From JALZAQ01 sp038253885 (GTDB lineage: Bacteria > Gemmatimonadota > Gemmatimonadetes > Gemmatimonadales > Gemmatimonadaceae), in contig JBBSGP010000009.1 of assembly GCA_038253885.1 (NCBI GenBank), positions 30,960 through 94,959 on the forward strand: DNA of 64,000 nucleotides. The letters are read 5' to 3'. Position 1 is the first letter of the stretch. The number at the start of each line of letters is the position of its first letter. Shown here piece by piece: positions 16,968 through 26,378 of the stretch. A program made the position numbers and the translations under genes. The notes beneath the pieces were generated by a model. That model had not been told where the DNA came from. It saw only the letters and a program-made list of their open reading frames with translations, and did no database searches.

Positions 16968-18109
16968 CCCGGAAGTATAACGTCGAAGGTGGCGCCCCGG
17001 TCGGTGGGTGCCAGCGTCAGCGTCCCGCGGTGTGCTTCCTCGATGATCCGGCGCGCGAGCGACAGGCCGATGCCCCATCCGGCTTCCTTGGTGGAGAAGC
17101 CGGCATCGAAGATGCGGGCGCGGAGCTCGCGTGGGATTCCCGGCCCGTCATCGGCGACGCGCAGACGAACCCGCCCGTGATCCAGCCGGTGCGCCGATAC
17201 GACAACGCGTCCCCCGCGCCCGGCCAGCGCATCCACGGCGTTCTTCACCAGTGCCTCGAGAGCCCATTCGAGGAGGACGGGATCTCCCTGTACCATGAGA
17301 GGTCCGTCACCGAACTCTCCCTGAACGGCGACGCGATGCGCGAGCGTCGGAACGCGCGCCGCGAAGTAGCGGACGATACCCTCCGCCAGGGCCCGGACGT
17401 CGACGTCGTCGTGACGCGCCGGCCGCCCGATGCGCTCGAAGCGGTGCGCGACCCGCTCGAGCCGGTCGAGATCGGCCTGCATGTGCGTCACCGCGGTGGC
17501 GACGATGGGCTCCTCGCTGCCCTCCTGCAGCAATGCTATCCATCCGCTCAGGCTGGACAGCGGCGTCGCGAGCTGGTGCGCCGACTCACGGGCCATCCCC
17601 GCCCAGACCCGCTCCTGATCGGCGCGGCTGTACGTGCGAAGCAATAGAAAGGACGCGCCGAGGACGAGGGCGAGGAGGACGGCTTCGAGGGCGGGAATGA
17701 CGCGCATGCTGGTGACGAGCCGGCTGTCGCCATAGTGAACAGTGCCGACCTCCTCCTCCGGGACGGGCGCATTGTGCCGGTCGAGCTCCGTCACGTAGGC
17801 CCGGACGCGTGGATCGGTGAGCGGCGCGTCGAAAGGCAGGTTGGCGGCGGCTGTCGGGCGCCCCTCGGCGTCGGTCACGATCACGGGCACGCCCAGCTCG
17901 CGGATGTGCGAGGAGAGATCGAGCAGAGCGGCATTGCCGGCGTCCTGGCTGGTGTCGCTCAGGGCGCGGAAGACCCGGGCGTACATGCGCCCGTTCCGGG
18001 CGGCGTCGGCGCGCAGCTCGCGGACCACTCGCTGGGTGTAGACGATGTAGGAGCCCAGAACGAAAGCCACCGCCATCCCCAGCGCGATCACGGGTGCGCC
18101 ACGGCGCAT
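16964..18109 (-). CDS. Membrane sensor histidine kinase
   Basis: 381 residues. Two transmembrane helices (about 6-25 and 141-162) enclose an extracytoplasmic region of about 115 residues with no family I recognise. The phospho-acceptor box is ARESAHQLATPLSSLSGW with His178; the N box has Asn290 (EALVKNAVDAL), followed by VADDGPGIP (G1), DAGFSTK and GWGIGLSLA. The HisKA box is of the HQLxTPL type, less common than HExxTPL. No response regulator is next to it; the closest receiver protein is at 20467 on the other strand. Encoded between serS and pcrA and coupled to pcrA by ATGA, so it is co-expressed with housekeeping genes. Signal unknown. Confidence 0.88.
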   Translation of the reverse strand: MRRGAPVIALGMAVAFVLGSYIVYTQRVVRELRADAARNGRMYARVFRALSDTSQDAGNAALLDLSSHIRELGVPVIVTDAEGRPTAAANLPFDAPLTDPRVRAYVTELDRHNAPVPEEEVGTVHYGDSRLVTSMRVIPALEAVLLALVLGASFLLLRTYSRADQERVWAGMARESAHQLATPLSSLSGWIALLQEGSEEPIVATAVTHMQADLDRLERVAHRFERIGRPARHDDVDVRALAEGIVRYFAARVPTLAHRVAVQGEFGDGPLMVQGDPVLLEWALEALVKNAVDALAGRGGRVVVSAHRLDHGRVRLRVADDGPGIPRELRARIFDAGFSTKEAGWGIGLSLARRIIEEAHRGTLTLAPTDRGATFDVILPG

Positions 18110-18112
18110 CCG

Positions 18113-19387
18113 TCAGCCGAGTCTGTCCGTGCCGAGATACGGCCGGAGCGCTTCGGGCACGGTCACGCTGCCATCCGGACGCTGGTGGTGCTCCAGGATG
18201 GCGATGATGGTGCGCGGGAAAGCGAGCGCCGAGGCATTGAGCGTGTGAATCAACCGCGGCTTCTCGCCGGGCGCGGGACGGTACCGGATGTTCGCGCGTC
18301 GCGCCTGAAAATCGGTGAACACACTGGCCGATGAGACCTCCAGCCACTTGCCGACACCCGGCGCCCAGACCTCGAGATCGTATGTCTTGGCGCTCGCGAA
18401 TCCGGTATCTCCGGCGGCGAGGAGCTTCACCCGGTAGGGGAGGGCCAGGCCACGCAGCGCCGCTTCGGCATGCCCGGTGAGCGTCTCGAGCTCCTCGGCC
18501 GAACTCTCCGGAGTCGCGTAGCGAACGAGCTCGACCTTGTCGAACTGATGGACGCGGATGAGACCGCGCGTGTCCTTTCCGTGGGCGCCGGCCTCACGGC
18601 GAAAACACGGAGTGTAGGCGACGAATCCCTTGGGCAGGATCGATGCGTCGAGTGTCTCGTCTCGGTAGAGGTTGGTGACGGGAACCTCGGCGGTGGGGAT
18701 GAGATACCCATCGTCGTCGCGGAGCCGGTACATGTCCTCTTCGAACTTCGGGAGCTGTCCCGTCCCGGTCATTGTCGCTCGACTCGCGACGAACGGGACC
18801 CACACTTCCTCGTAGCCGTGCTCACGGATCTGCAGATCGATCATGTACGACATGAGAGCGCGCACGAGCCGGGCACCCAGGGCGCGGAAGACGATGAAGC
18901 CGGAGCCCATGAGCTTGGCGCCGCGCGCGAGGTCGAGGATCCCGAGCCGCTCTCCCACCTCCCAGTGCGGAGCGACTCCGTCCACTGGCCGCGGCTGTCC
19001 CCAGCTGCGGACGATGACATTCGCGTCCTCGCCCCCCTCGGGTACGTTGGCGAGCGGAATGTTGGGCAGCTCGAGGAGCAGGCTTTCCAGCTCGAGCTCG
19101 ATGGCGCCCAAGTCGATGTCCAGACGGGCGATCTCGTCGCCGACCGCGCGCGCCTCGGCGATCAGTTGATCCGCGTTCTCGCCGGCCTTGCGCTTCTGCG
19201 CGACTTGCTGGCTGGCGGCGTTGCGTCGTGCCTTGAGCGCCTCCACCGCCTGAATCACCTGGCGCCGCTGACGGTCGAGCGCCTCGGCGCGATCGATGGA
19301 GGATCCGAGCACGCCCAGGGCGCCGCGCCGCCGCATGCCCTCGCGCAGCGCGTCGAGATTCTCGCGCAGCAGCTTGAGGTCGTGCAC
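18113..19387 (-). CDS. serS: Seryl-tRNA synthetase
   Basis: Class II synthetase charging tRNA(Ser). 424 residues from GTG at 19387; the frame upstream belongs to the lipoprotein region. The N-terminal coiled-coil tRNA arm covers about 25-110 (KARRNAASQQVAQKRKAGENAD and neighbours). Catalytic core: ALGARLVRALMSYMID, motif 2 CFRREAGAHGKDTRG, RVHQFDKVE, and motif 3 in NASALAFPRTIIAILEHHQ. Only one base separates its start from the stop of the upstream lipoprotein gene, so they share a transcript. Confidence 0.96.
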   Translation of the reverse strand: MHDLKLLRENLDALREGMRRRGALGVLGSSIDRAEALDRQRRQVIQAVEALKARRNAASQQVAQKRKAGENADQLIAEARAVGDEIARLDIDLGAIELELESLLLELPNIPLANVPEGGEDANVIVRSWGQPRPVDGVAPHWEVGERLGILDLARGAKLMGSGFIVFRALGARLVRALMSYMIDLQIREHGYEEVWVPFVASRATMTGTGQLPKFEEDMYRLRDDDGYLIPTAEVPVTNLYRDETLDASILPKGFVAYTPCFRREAGAHGKDTRGLIRVHQFDKVELVRYATPESSAEELETLTGHAEAALRGLALPYRVKLLAAGDTGFASAKTYDLEVWAPGVGKWLEVSSASVFTDFQARRANIRYRPAPGEKPRLIHTLNASALAFPRTIIAILEHHQRPDGSVTVPEALRPYLGTDRLG

Positions 19388-19388
19388 G

Positions 19389-19949
19389 TCAGGACGTCGG
19401 AACGCCGGGCAGGAAAGAGCGGAAGCCGCAGTCGGGGTCCACGCGCATGCGCAACCGGATCGTGCGCGCGGCCGCATCGATCGCCAGGATCTGGAGCTTG
19501 GAGTAGATGTAGGGATTCACCTCGAGGGCGCAGTTCACGTGCTGGCTGCGCACCAGCACGACGTCGCCAACCTGCGCGGTGACGCTCACACTGTCCACAT
19601 ATCCGTTCTCCGGCGCCTTGGTGATCGCCTCGAAGGAGAGTGCGCTTCTCTGAAGCCCGGTTCGCCCCACCGGACTCAGCAGGTTGGGCGGGTAGAGAAC
19701 CACCCCAGCGCCGCCCGGCGCAAGGTCGAAGACGACGGTGGCGTTGGAGCCGGTCTCGAAGCGTACGGCCACCGGCCGGTGGCTCGAGTCGCTGTTCACC
19801 GCCACTGGCCGGCTGAGCGAGGTGTCGCGAAGCGCGTACACCGTGAGCGTGTCCTCGACGACGATGAAGTTGGCCTTCACCCCGGTCGGATTGCCACAGG
19901 CCATCGCGGCCGCGACGCCGGCGAGCAGGAGAAAAAGTCTCGACGTCAT
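19389..19949 (-). CDS. Hypothetical lipoprotein
   Basis: 186 residues. Signal peptide MTSRLFLLLAGVAAAMAC ends in a lipobox (AMA followed by Cys18), so the mature protein should be lipid-anchored in the envelope. The rest is beta-rich and without a family I recognise; Cys residues near 140 and 173 may pair. First gene of the serS-kinase-pcrA-gatCAB operon, with its own promoter at 19991-20019, but the pairing with serS gives no clear function. No Shine-Dalgarno is visible in the 35-base leader. Confidence 0.75.
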   Translation of the reverse strand: MTSRLFLLLAGVAAAMACGNPTGVKANFIVVEDTLTVYALRDTSLSRPVAVNSDSSHRPVAVRFETGSNATVVFDLAPGGAGVVLYPPNLLSPVGRTGLQRSALSFEAITKAPENGYVDSVSVTAQVGDVVLVRSQHVNCALEVNPYIYSKLQILAIDAAARTIRLRMRVDPDCGFRSFLPGVPTS

Positions 19950-19990
19950 GACGTGGCGTGAGGGACGGCGGGGCGCAGGGTCGGGCGCGA

Positions 19991-20019
19991 AGAATACCGC
20001 TGCGTGAGGGAGACTTCAA
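19991..20019 (-). promoter_or_regulatory. Promoter of the lipoprotein-serS-pcrA-gatCAB operon
   Basis: Minus strand: -35 TTGAAG (20014-20019), 17-base spacer, -10 TATTCT (19991-19996); start predicted near 19984. It is back-to-back with the plus-strand promoter at 20034-20062. Confidence 0.65.
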
Positions 20020-20033
20020 GCGATTGCGGTCGC

Positions 20034-20062
20034 TTGACTTCGCTTCGGACGCTTTCTAGCTT
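20034..20062 (+). promoter_or_regulatory. Promoter of the Roadblock-receiver-manC operon
   Basis: Plus strand: -35 TTGACT (20034-20039), 17-base spacer, -10 TAGCTT (20057-20062); start predicted near 20069. The -10 is identical to that of the rpsT promoter. Confidence 0.75.
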
Positions 20063-20089
20063 CGCTGAACCCGAGCCATCGGAGCGTGT

Positions 20090-20443
20090 TTGCCCACCAT
20101 CCGCGATCTCGTCGGCGAGCTGCGCCGGCGTGAAGGTGTCGAGGCGGTCGTGCTCCTCGGCCGCGATGGTCTGCTGATCGACAGCCAATCCGCGCCTCAG
20201 CTCGATGCGGAGAGCGTGGCCGCGCTGGTGCCGGGAATCGTCTCGGCGGCCGATGAGTTTGGCGCGCAGAGCGGCCGTGGCGCGCTGGTGACCGGAATCC
20301 TGGAATACCGGGATGGCCTGGCGATCGTTTCCGTGCTGACGGACGATGCGATGCTGCTGGTGCTCGTTCAGCAGACGGCTCAGCTCGGCCCGTTGCTGTT
20401 CGAGCTGCGACGCAATCACGCGCACATCGCATCCCTCATCTGA
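20090..20443 (+). CDS. Roadblock/LC7-domain protein (MglB-like)
   Basis: 117 residues, a single Roadblock/LC7 domain: IRDLVGELRRREGVEAVVLLGRDGLLID at the start, a central helix (LVPGIVSAADEFGAQ) and the C-terminal TDDAMLLVLVQQTAQLGPLLFELRRN segment. Such proteins bind small Ras-like GTPases; MglB is the GAP of MglA. No MglA-like GTPase is in the window. Start codon is TTG at 20090, supported by GGAG at 20081-20084 and by the loss of conserved residues with any later start. First gene of an operon that goes on to a receiver protein and sugar-nucleotide genes; the partner GTPase must be elsewhere. Confidence 0.85.
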   Translation: MPTIRDLVGELRRREGVEAVVLLGRDGLLIDSQSAPQLDAESVAALVPGIVSAADEFGAQSGRGALVTGILEYRDGLAIVSVLTDDAMLLVLVQQTAQLGPLLFELRRNHAHIASLI

Positions 20444-20466
20444 CTCTCCGAGCGACACCATCTCTC

Positions 20467-20919
20467 ATGCCCACGCCCGCACCGGCTTTTCCTCCGGAGC
20501 TTCATTCCGAGCACATGGATAGACTGCACGTTCTGGTCGCCGACGATGAGCCGCACATCGGCCGCATCATCAAGATGAAGCTCGAGCAGGGACCCTTCCG
20601 GGTGACGCTTGCCTACGATGGCCAGGAGGCGCTCGAGATTCTGGAGCGGGAGCCCGGCATCGTTCTGGTGCTGCTGGACCTGATGATGCCGCGGATGAGC
20701 GGACTGGACGTCCTGCGCGCGATGCGGAGTGATCCGCGCTGGGCAGACCTGCCGTGCATCATCCTGACAGCAGCTGGCCAGGAGCAGCACCACCGGAAAG
20801 CGATGGAGATCGGCGCCAGCGAGTTCCTGACCAAGCCGTTCAGCCCGAAGAAGCTGTACGCCCGCGCGGCGGAGCTCGCCGGTGTCGCGTCAGAGGAGAC
20901 GGACGCGGAGGGCCGGTGA
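20467..20919 (+). CDS. Single-domain response regulator (receiver only)
   Basis: 150 residues, one receiver domain and no output domain. Acidic pocket Asp-Asp in LVADDEPHIG (about 24-33), phospho-acceptor Asp in LVLLDLMMPRMSG (about 71), conserved Thr in IILTAAG and Lys in LTKPFSPKK. The 16 residues before MDRLHVLV are Pro-rich and not part of the fold, so ATG at 20515 is a possible real start. It may act through protein contacts like CheY or DivK. The stop overlaps manC by GTGA. Its kinase is not adjacent; the sensor kinase at 16964-18109 is a candidate only by proximity. Confidence 0.88.
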   Translation: MPTPAPAFPPELHSEHMDRLHVLVADDEPHIGRIIKMKLEQGPFRVTLAYDGQEALEILEREPGIVLVLLDLMMPRMSGLDVLRAMRSDPRWADLPCIILTAAGQEQHHRKAMEIGASEFLTKPFSPKKLYARAAELAGVASEETDAEGR

Positions 20920-21998
20920 CCCGCTGGGCGGTAGTGCTCGCCGGTGGCGTGGGCTCACGCTTCTGGCCGGTCAGCACTCCGCAGCGACCCAAACAGCTTC
21001 TGCCACTGATCGGAGATGAACCGTTGCTCTCCGAGACGGTGGAGCGCTTCGCTCCGCTGGTGGCACCCGAGCAGACGCTCATCCTCACCAACGCGACGCT
21101 GGCCGACGCGGTGGCGCGACTCCTCCCCTCCGTGCCGCGAGCAAACATCATCGCGGAGCCCCGTCCAGCCGGAACCGCCGCGGCTCTGGCCTGGGCCGCC
21201 AGCGAAGTCGCGCTCCGCGATACGCCGGAATCGGTGATGCTCTGCGTCCACGCCGACTGGGCGATCGCTGACCCAGCGGCATTCCGGGGCACGCTGTCGC
21301 GGGCTGCCAATGTAGCCGAGCGGGAGCGGAGCCTGGTTACGGTCGGAGTCGTGCCGAGCCGACCGGACCCGGGGTTTGGCTACATCGAGCCAGGCGCTCT
21401 CCTCGCCGGCGACGGCGTCGCGCGTCGCGTGGCGCGCTTCGTGGAGAAGCCAGATCGGACGAGCGCCGAGCGAATGGTGCGCGATGGCTACCTGTGGAAT
21501 TCCGGGATCTTCGTGTGGCGCGCGATCGATCTGCTGGATGAGATCCGGGCCCGTACCCCGGAAGTGGCGGAGGCCCTCGCCATCCACGCCACCGGCCGGG
21601 ATCGTGATCTGACGCGGTTCTTTGCCGAGGTCCGGCCCATCTCGGTGGATCATGGTGTGCTCGAGAGAAGCGAGCGCGTGCTGGTGTTACCGGGCGATTT
21701 CGGTTGGGACGACGTCGGCACCTGGGCGGCACTGCATCGGGTGCGCGAGCGGGACGCGGACGGGAACGCGGCGTCGGGCGGGGCCGTTCTCGTGGAGTCC
21801 CGTGATAACGTTGTGTTCGCGAGCGCGTCGGGCACGAAAGTGGTGCTCTACGGTGTCACCGACCTGGTCGTGGTCGCGAGCCAGGGGCTCACGCTCGTCA
21901 CGACGCGCGAGCGCGCGGCCGATCTCAAGACATTGCTCGATGCGCTGCCGGCCGAGCTGCGCGAGGGGGGGCGGATGATGGGGGGAGAGCGCGGGTGA
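20916..21998 (+). CDS. manC: Mannose-1-phosphate guanylyltransferase
   Basis: Makes GDP-mannose from mannose-1-phosphate and GTP for glycans and lipopolysaccharide. 360 residues from GTG at 20916. Nucleotide-binding signature LAGGVGSRFWPVSTPQRPKQ (about residues 8-27), then FVEKPD, YLWNSGIFVW and LPGDFGWDDVGTW, all typical of GDP-mannose pyrophosphorylases. It is the short, single-domain type, without the C-terminal phosphomannose-isomerase cupin. GTGA overlaps join it to the receiver gene upstream and the GlmU-like gene downstream. Confidence 0.9.
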   Translation: MTRWAVVLAGGVGSRFWPVSTPQRPKQLLPLIGDEPLLSETVERFAPLVAPEQTLILTNATLADAVARLLPSVPRANIIAEPRPAGTAAALAWAASEVALRDTPESVMLCVHADWAIADPAAFRGTLSRAANVAERERSLVTVGVVPSRPDPGFGYIEPGALLAGDGVARRVARFVEKPDRTSAERMVRDGYLWNSGIFVWRAIDLLDEIRARTPEVAEALAIHATGRDRDLTRFFAEVRPISVDHGVLERSERVLVLPGDFGWDDVGTWAALHRVRERDADGNAASGGAVLVESRDNVVFASASGTKVVLYGVTDLVVVASQGLTLVTTRERAADLKTLLDALPAELREGGRMMGGERG

Positions 21999-23200
21999 CG
22001 GCCCTCTACCTCTATGACGACGCGCGCGCGCGGACGTTCGAGCCTTTCGCCCTCACGCGTCCGGTGGCCGAGCTGCGGGCCGGAACCACGCTGCTGCGCG
22101 AACGGTGGGAGCGAGCGCTGGCGACGCCCGCCGCCGGCACGGTGGCGGCGCCCCACCTCGCGGACTTCGAGGAGGCGGGAGCGCCGCCGTCTGTCGGTGA
22201 GAGCGTGCCCGCCGGGGCGATCATCGCGAACGCGCGCTGCGTCGTCCCGCTGGGATGGACCAGCCGCGTGGCGGACGTCTGGATATGCGAGGGAGCGGTC
22301 GCGGCGGTCAGAGTCTCGCGGCCCGTCCCGATAGCCGACTTTGATGATGGCGGCACCTCGCTGGACAGCCTGACTGCATCGGGCACGCGGCTGGTGGAGG
22401 TTCCGGGACGGTGGCTGGGCGAGGTGTGGCAGCTGGTGACCGAGCTCATCGGCCAGCTCCAGGCTGACATCGCCGCGATCGGTCCGACGCTGACGGTTGC
22501 GCCACCGCATCAGGCCATCCACATCGGGTCGCACCCCGTGTACGTCGAGCAGGGTGCGACCGTCGAGCCTCACGTCGTTTTCGACTGCAGCGGCGGACCG
22601 GTGCTGGTGCGCGCCGGCGCGGTGGTACGCTCGTTCACGCGGCTGGTCGGTCCCTGCGCGATCGCGGGCGGCACGAGCGTGCTCGGCGATCGCGTGGCGG
22701 GATGCTCGATCGGCGAAGGGTGCACGGTGCGTGGCGAGCTGAGTGAGTCAGTGATCCTCGGACAGGCGAACAAGTCGCACGACGGCTTCGTGGGACACTC
22801 CTACCTGGGCCGGTGGGTCAACCTCGGCGCCGGAACCATCACCAGCAACCTCAAGAACACGTACGGCACCGTATCGATGTGGACACCGGCTGGCATGCGC
22901 GACAGCGGCACGATCAAGCTCGGGAGCCTGATCGGCGATCACGTGAAGACCGGAATCGGCATGCGGCTCACGACGGGGAGCGTCATCGGAGCGGGGTCGA
23001 ATCTCTACGGCAGCCAGATGCCACCGAAGTACGTCGCGCCCTTCTCCTGGGGAGAGGGAGCATCGCTCGCGCCGTACCGCCTCGACAAGTTCCTCGAGAC
23101 GGCCGAGCGCGCGATGGCCCGGCGACAGCTCACCCTCGGAGAGCGCACGCGGCGCGCACTCGCAGCCGCCCACGAGCGCGGACGACGGAGCAGCGGATGA
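21995..23200 (+). CDS. GlmU-like protein: putative sugar nucleotidyltransferase with left-handed beta-helix
   Basis: 401 residues. The N-terminal part (ALYLYDDARARTFEPFALTRPVAELRAG) matches the NTP_transf_4/GlmU-like sugar nucleotidyltransferase group. From about residue 175 to 350 hexapeptide-type repeats form a left-handed beta-helix (VFDCSGGPVLVRAGAVV, GDRVAGCSIGEGCTVRG, and LGRWVNLGAGTITSNLKNTYG, the last very similar to the acetyltransferase site of GlmU). A C-terminal helix is basic. Substrate is uncertain; being coupled to manC, a role in surface sugar-nucleotide supply is likely. It does not look like a canonical GlmU because the classical N-terminal GGxGTRM motif is absent. Confidence 0.75.
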   Translation: MTALYLYDDARARTFEPFALTRPVAELRAGTTLLRERWERALATPAAGTVAAPHLADFEEAGAPPSVGESVPAGAIIANARCVVPLGWTSRVADVWICEGAVAAVRVSRPVPIADFDDGGTSLDSLTASGTRLVEVPGRWLGEVWQLVTELIGQLQADIAAIGPTLTVAPPHQAIHIGSHPVYVEQGATVEPHVVFDCSGGPVLVRAGAVVRSFTRLVGPCAIAGGTSVLGDRVAGCSIGEGCTVRGELSESVILGQANKSHDGFVGHSYLGRWVNLGAGTITSNLKNTYGTVSMWTPAGMRDSGTIKLGSLIGDHVKTGIGMRLTTGSVIGAGSNLYGSQMPPKYVAPFSWGEGASLAPYRLDKFLETAERAMARRQLTLGERTRRALAAAHERGRRSSG

Positions 23201-24012
23201 GGATGTGGGTGCTCGGGAGCGGGAGTCGCGGCAATGCGGTCCTGTTCGAGGCCGAGGGATCGCGCGTGCTCGTCGACGCCGGATTCGCCGTCCGCGACCT
23301 GGAAGCTCGCCTCGGCGCAGTCGGCGTGCCCGGCGAGTCGATCGAGGATCTGGTCGTCACGCATGAGCACACGGACCACGTGCGCGGAGCGTGCGCCGCC
23401 GCCCGGCGGTGGGGATGGACGGTCCATGCCAGCGCCGGTACTCTGACCGCGTGCCCCGAGCTCGTCGCTGCCGGCGCCATCGCGATCCCGCCGGACGGGG
23501 TGCTGGTGCTCGACACCATCTGTCTGGACGCGGTACCGGTGCCGCATGACGCCGTCGAGCCGATCGCGATCGTCGCCACGGCACGGGGGAGCGGCGTCCG
23601 CGCGGCGGTGGTGTACGACCTCGGTCACGTTGGAGAGGCGCTGCGCCGGACATTGGCCGATCTCGACCTGCTGGTGCTCGAGGCGAATCACGACGACGGC
23701 ATGTTGCGCGCAGGACCATACCCTCCGTCGGTCGTGCATCGGATCGGGGGACGGCTCGGGCATCTCAGCAACCGGGCGGCGGCTGGGCTCGCGCGGGGCT
23801 GCGCGCATCGCGCATTGTCGCACATCGTCCTGGCCCATCTGAGTGATCGGTGCAACCAGCCGGGGCTCGCGGCGGCCGCGGTCGGGGCCGCGCTGGCGAT
23901 CACTCCCTTCCGGGGCGGTCTTCATGCCTCCGCGCAGGAGATACCGATCGGGCCCTTTCGCGCGCTGGCCCTGCGGGAGACGCGCGCGGCGCAACTGTCG
24001 CTCGGACTCTAG
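23197..24012 (+). CDS. Metallo-beta-lactamase-fold hydrolase (YycJ/WalJ-like)
   Basis: 271 residues from ATG at 23197, overlapping the previous stop as ATGA. The metal site THEHTDHVRGA (HxHxDH, about residues 52-62) is present, with LVDAGFAVRDL upstream and VYDLGHVGEA, LEANHDDGML and HLSNRAAAGLA downstream, matching the YycJ/WalJ group of MBL-fold hydrolases. Such proteins are thought to act as nucleases in DNA maintenance; activity here is unproven. Last gene of the Roadblock operon, converging on groEL, with a hairpin between them. Confidence 0.8.
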   Translation: MRMWVLGSGSRGNAVLFEAEGSRVLVDAGFAVRDLEARLGAVGVPGESIEDLVVTHEHTDHVRGACAAARRWGWTVHASAGTLTACPELVAAGAIAIPPDGVLVLDTICLDAVPVPHDAVEPIAIVATARGSGVRAAVVYDLGHVGEALRRTLADLDLLVLEANHDDGMLRAGPYPPSVVHRIGGRLGHLSNRAAAGLARGCAHRALSHIVLAHLSDRCNQPGLAAAAVGAALAITPFRGGLHASAQEIPIGPFRALALRETRAAQLSLGL

Positions 24013-24034
24013 AAGCGTCCGCGAAGCGCAACGG

Positions 24035-24069
24035 AAAAGCAAAGCGGGGACCCGTTGCCGGGTCCCCGC
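24035..24069 (-). terminator. Intrinsic terminator of groES-groEL
   Basis: Perfect 11-bp GC-rich stem (24044-24054 with 24059-24069), 4-base loop, followed on the minus strand by a T-rich stretch (24035-24043 in complement). It also lies beyond the stop of the convergent MBL-fold gene and could act in both directions, but the T tract favours the groEL side. Confidence 0.8.
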
Positions 24070-24079
24070 CTTCCCTACC

Positions 24080-24099
24080 CTACCGCGACCGCGCGGTAG
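24080..24099 (-). repeat. Second hairpin directly after the groEL stop
   Basis: Perfect 8-bp inverted repeat (24080-24087 with 24092-24099) with a 4-base loop, two bases from the groEL stop codon and 10 bases before the terminator stem. No T tract follows it. It may protect the 3' end of the mRNA or assist termination. Confidence 0.55.
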
Positions 24100-24101
24100 G
24101 C

Positions 24102-25832
<1,731 letters not shown>

Positions 25833-26144
25833 CTAGCGGGGAAGCACCGCGAGCACATCGGACTCGCGGAGGATCAGATACTGCTCGTTGTCGAGGGTGA
25901 CCTCGGTGCCGCTGTATTTCCCGTACAGCACCTTGTCGCCCACCTTGACATCCATCGGAACGCGCTTGTCTTTCTCGAAGCGGCCGGGACCGACGGCGAT
26001 GATCTCTCCCTGCTGCGGCTTCTCCTTGGCGGTATCCGGGATGTAGAGCCCGCCGCGCATCTGCTCGGTGTCCTCGAGCGCCTTTACCACGACACGATCA
26101 GCCAGCGGATTGATCTTCACCGCGGCCGAGGTCTTAGTGGCCAT
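25833..26144 (-). CDS. groS: Co-chaperonin GroES (Hsp10)
   Basis: Lid of the GroEL chamber. 103 residues: [26 protein letters not shown] at about 12-37 contains the start of the fold and the mobile loop ([20 protein letters not shown]), then [15 protein letters not shown] and [14 protein letters not shown] strong ribosome site (GGAGG, about 11 bases upstream of the ATG) precedes it. It is transcribed first, from the CIRCE-controlled promoter. Confidence 0.97.
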   Translation of the reverse strand: MATKTSAAVKINPLADRVVVKALEDTEQMRGGLYIPDTAKEKPQQGEIIAVGPGRFEKDKRVPMDVKVGDKVLYGKYSGTEVTLDNEQYLILRESDVLAVLPR

Positions 26145-26197
26145 GAGTTCCTGCCCTCCGTTATTGGTTCAATGCTTCAGTGAATGGAATATAGCTG

Positions 26198-26224
26198 TTA
26201 GCACTCGGTCGGCGCGAGTGCTAA
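26198..26224 (-). promoter_or_regulatory. CIRCE operator (HrcA binding site)
   Basis: Perfect match to the CIRCE consensus: TTAGCACTC at 26198-26206, nine-base spacer, GAGTGCTAA at 26216-26224. It lies right at the predicted transcription start of groES, so HrcA should repress the operon until heat shock. hrcA itself is not in the window. Confidence 0.97.
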
Positions 26225-26228
26225 ACAG

Positions 26229-26258
26229 AAAATAATCGCGGCCCTGGCGTGCCATCAA
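26229..26258 (-). promoter_or_regulatory. groES-groEL promoter
   Basis: Minus strand: -35 TTGATG (26253-26258), 18-base spacer, -10 TATTTT (26229-26234). Predicted start falls near 26222, inside the edge of CIRCE, the normal geometry for HrcA control. A second possible -10 (TATATT near 26187-26192) lies downstream of CIRCE but lacks a -35. Confidence 0.55.
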
Positions 26259-26378
26259 GGCTCACAACATGCATGAGCCGTTCCAGCCAACTCAGCAAAC
26301 CGGAACGAGTTAGCGGCGTTGTGTGACAGTCATTCGACATCCCGATGGGACGAGTCCGCCGGATCGGCAGTGCGCGAG

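Noticed and set aside
14622..17180. An 852-codon open frame on the plus strand
   Set aside because: Antisense shadow of pcrA; composition is Arg/His-rich and no known domain appears.
26259..26279. Six-base hairpin GGCTCA...TGAGCC behind coaX
   Set aside because: Short stem, nine-base loop and no T tract; too weak for a terminator call.
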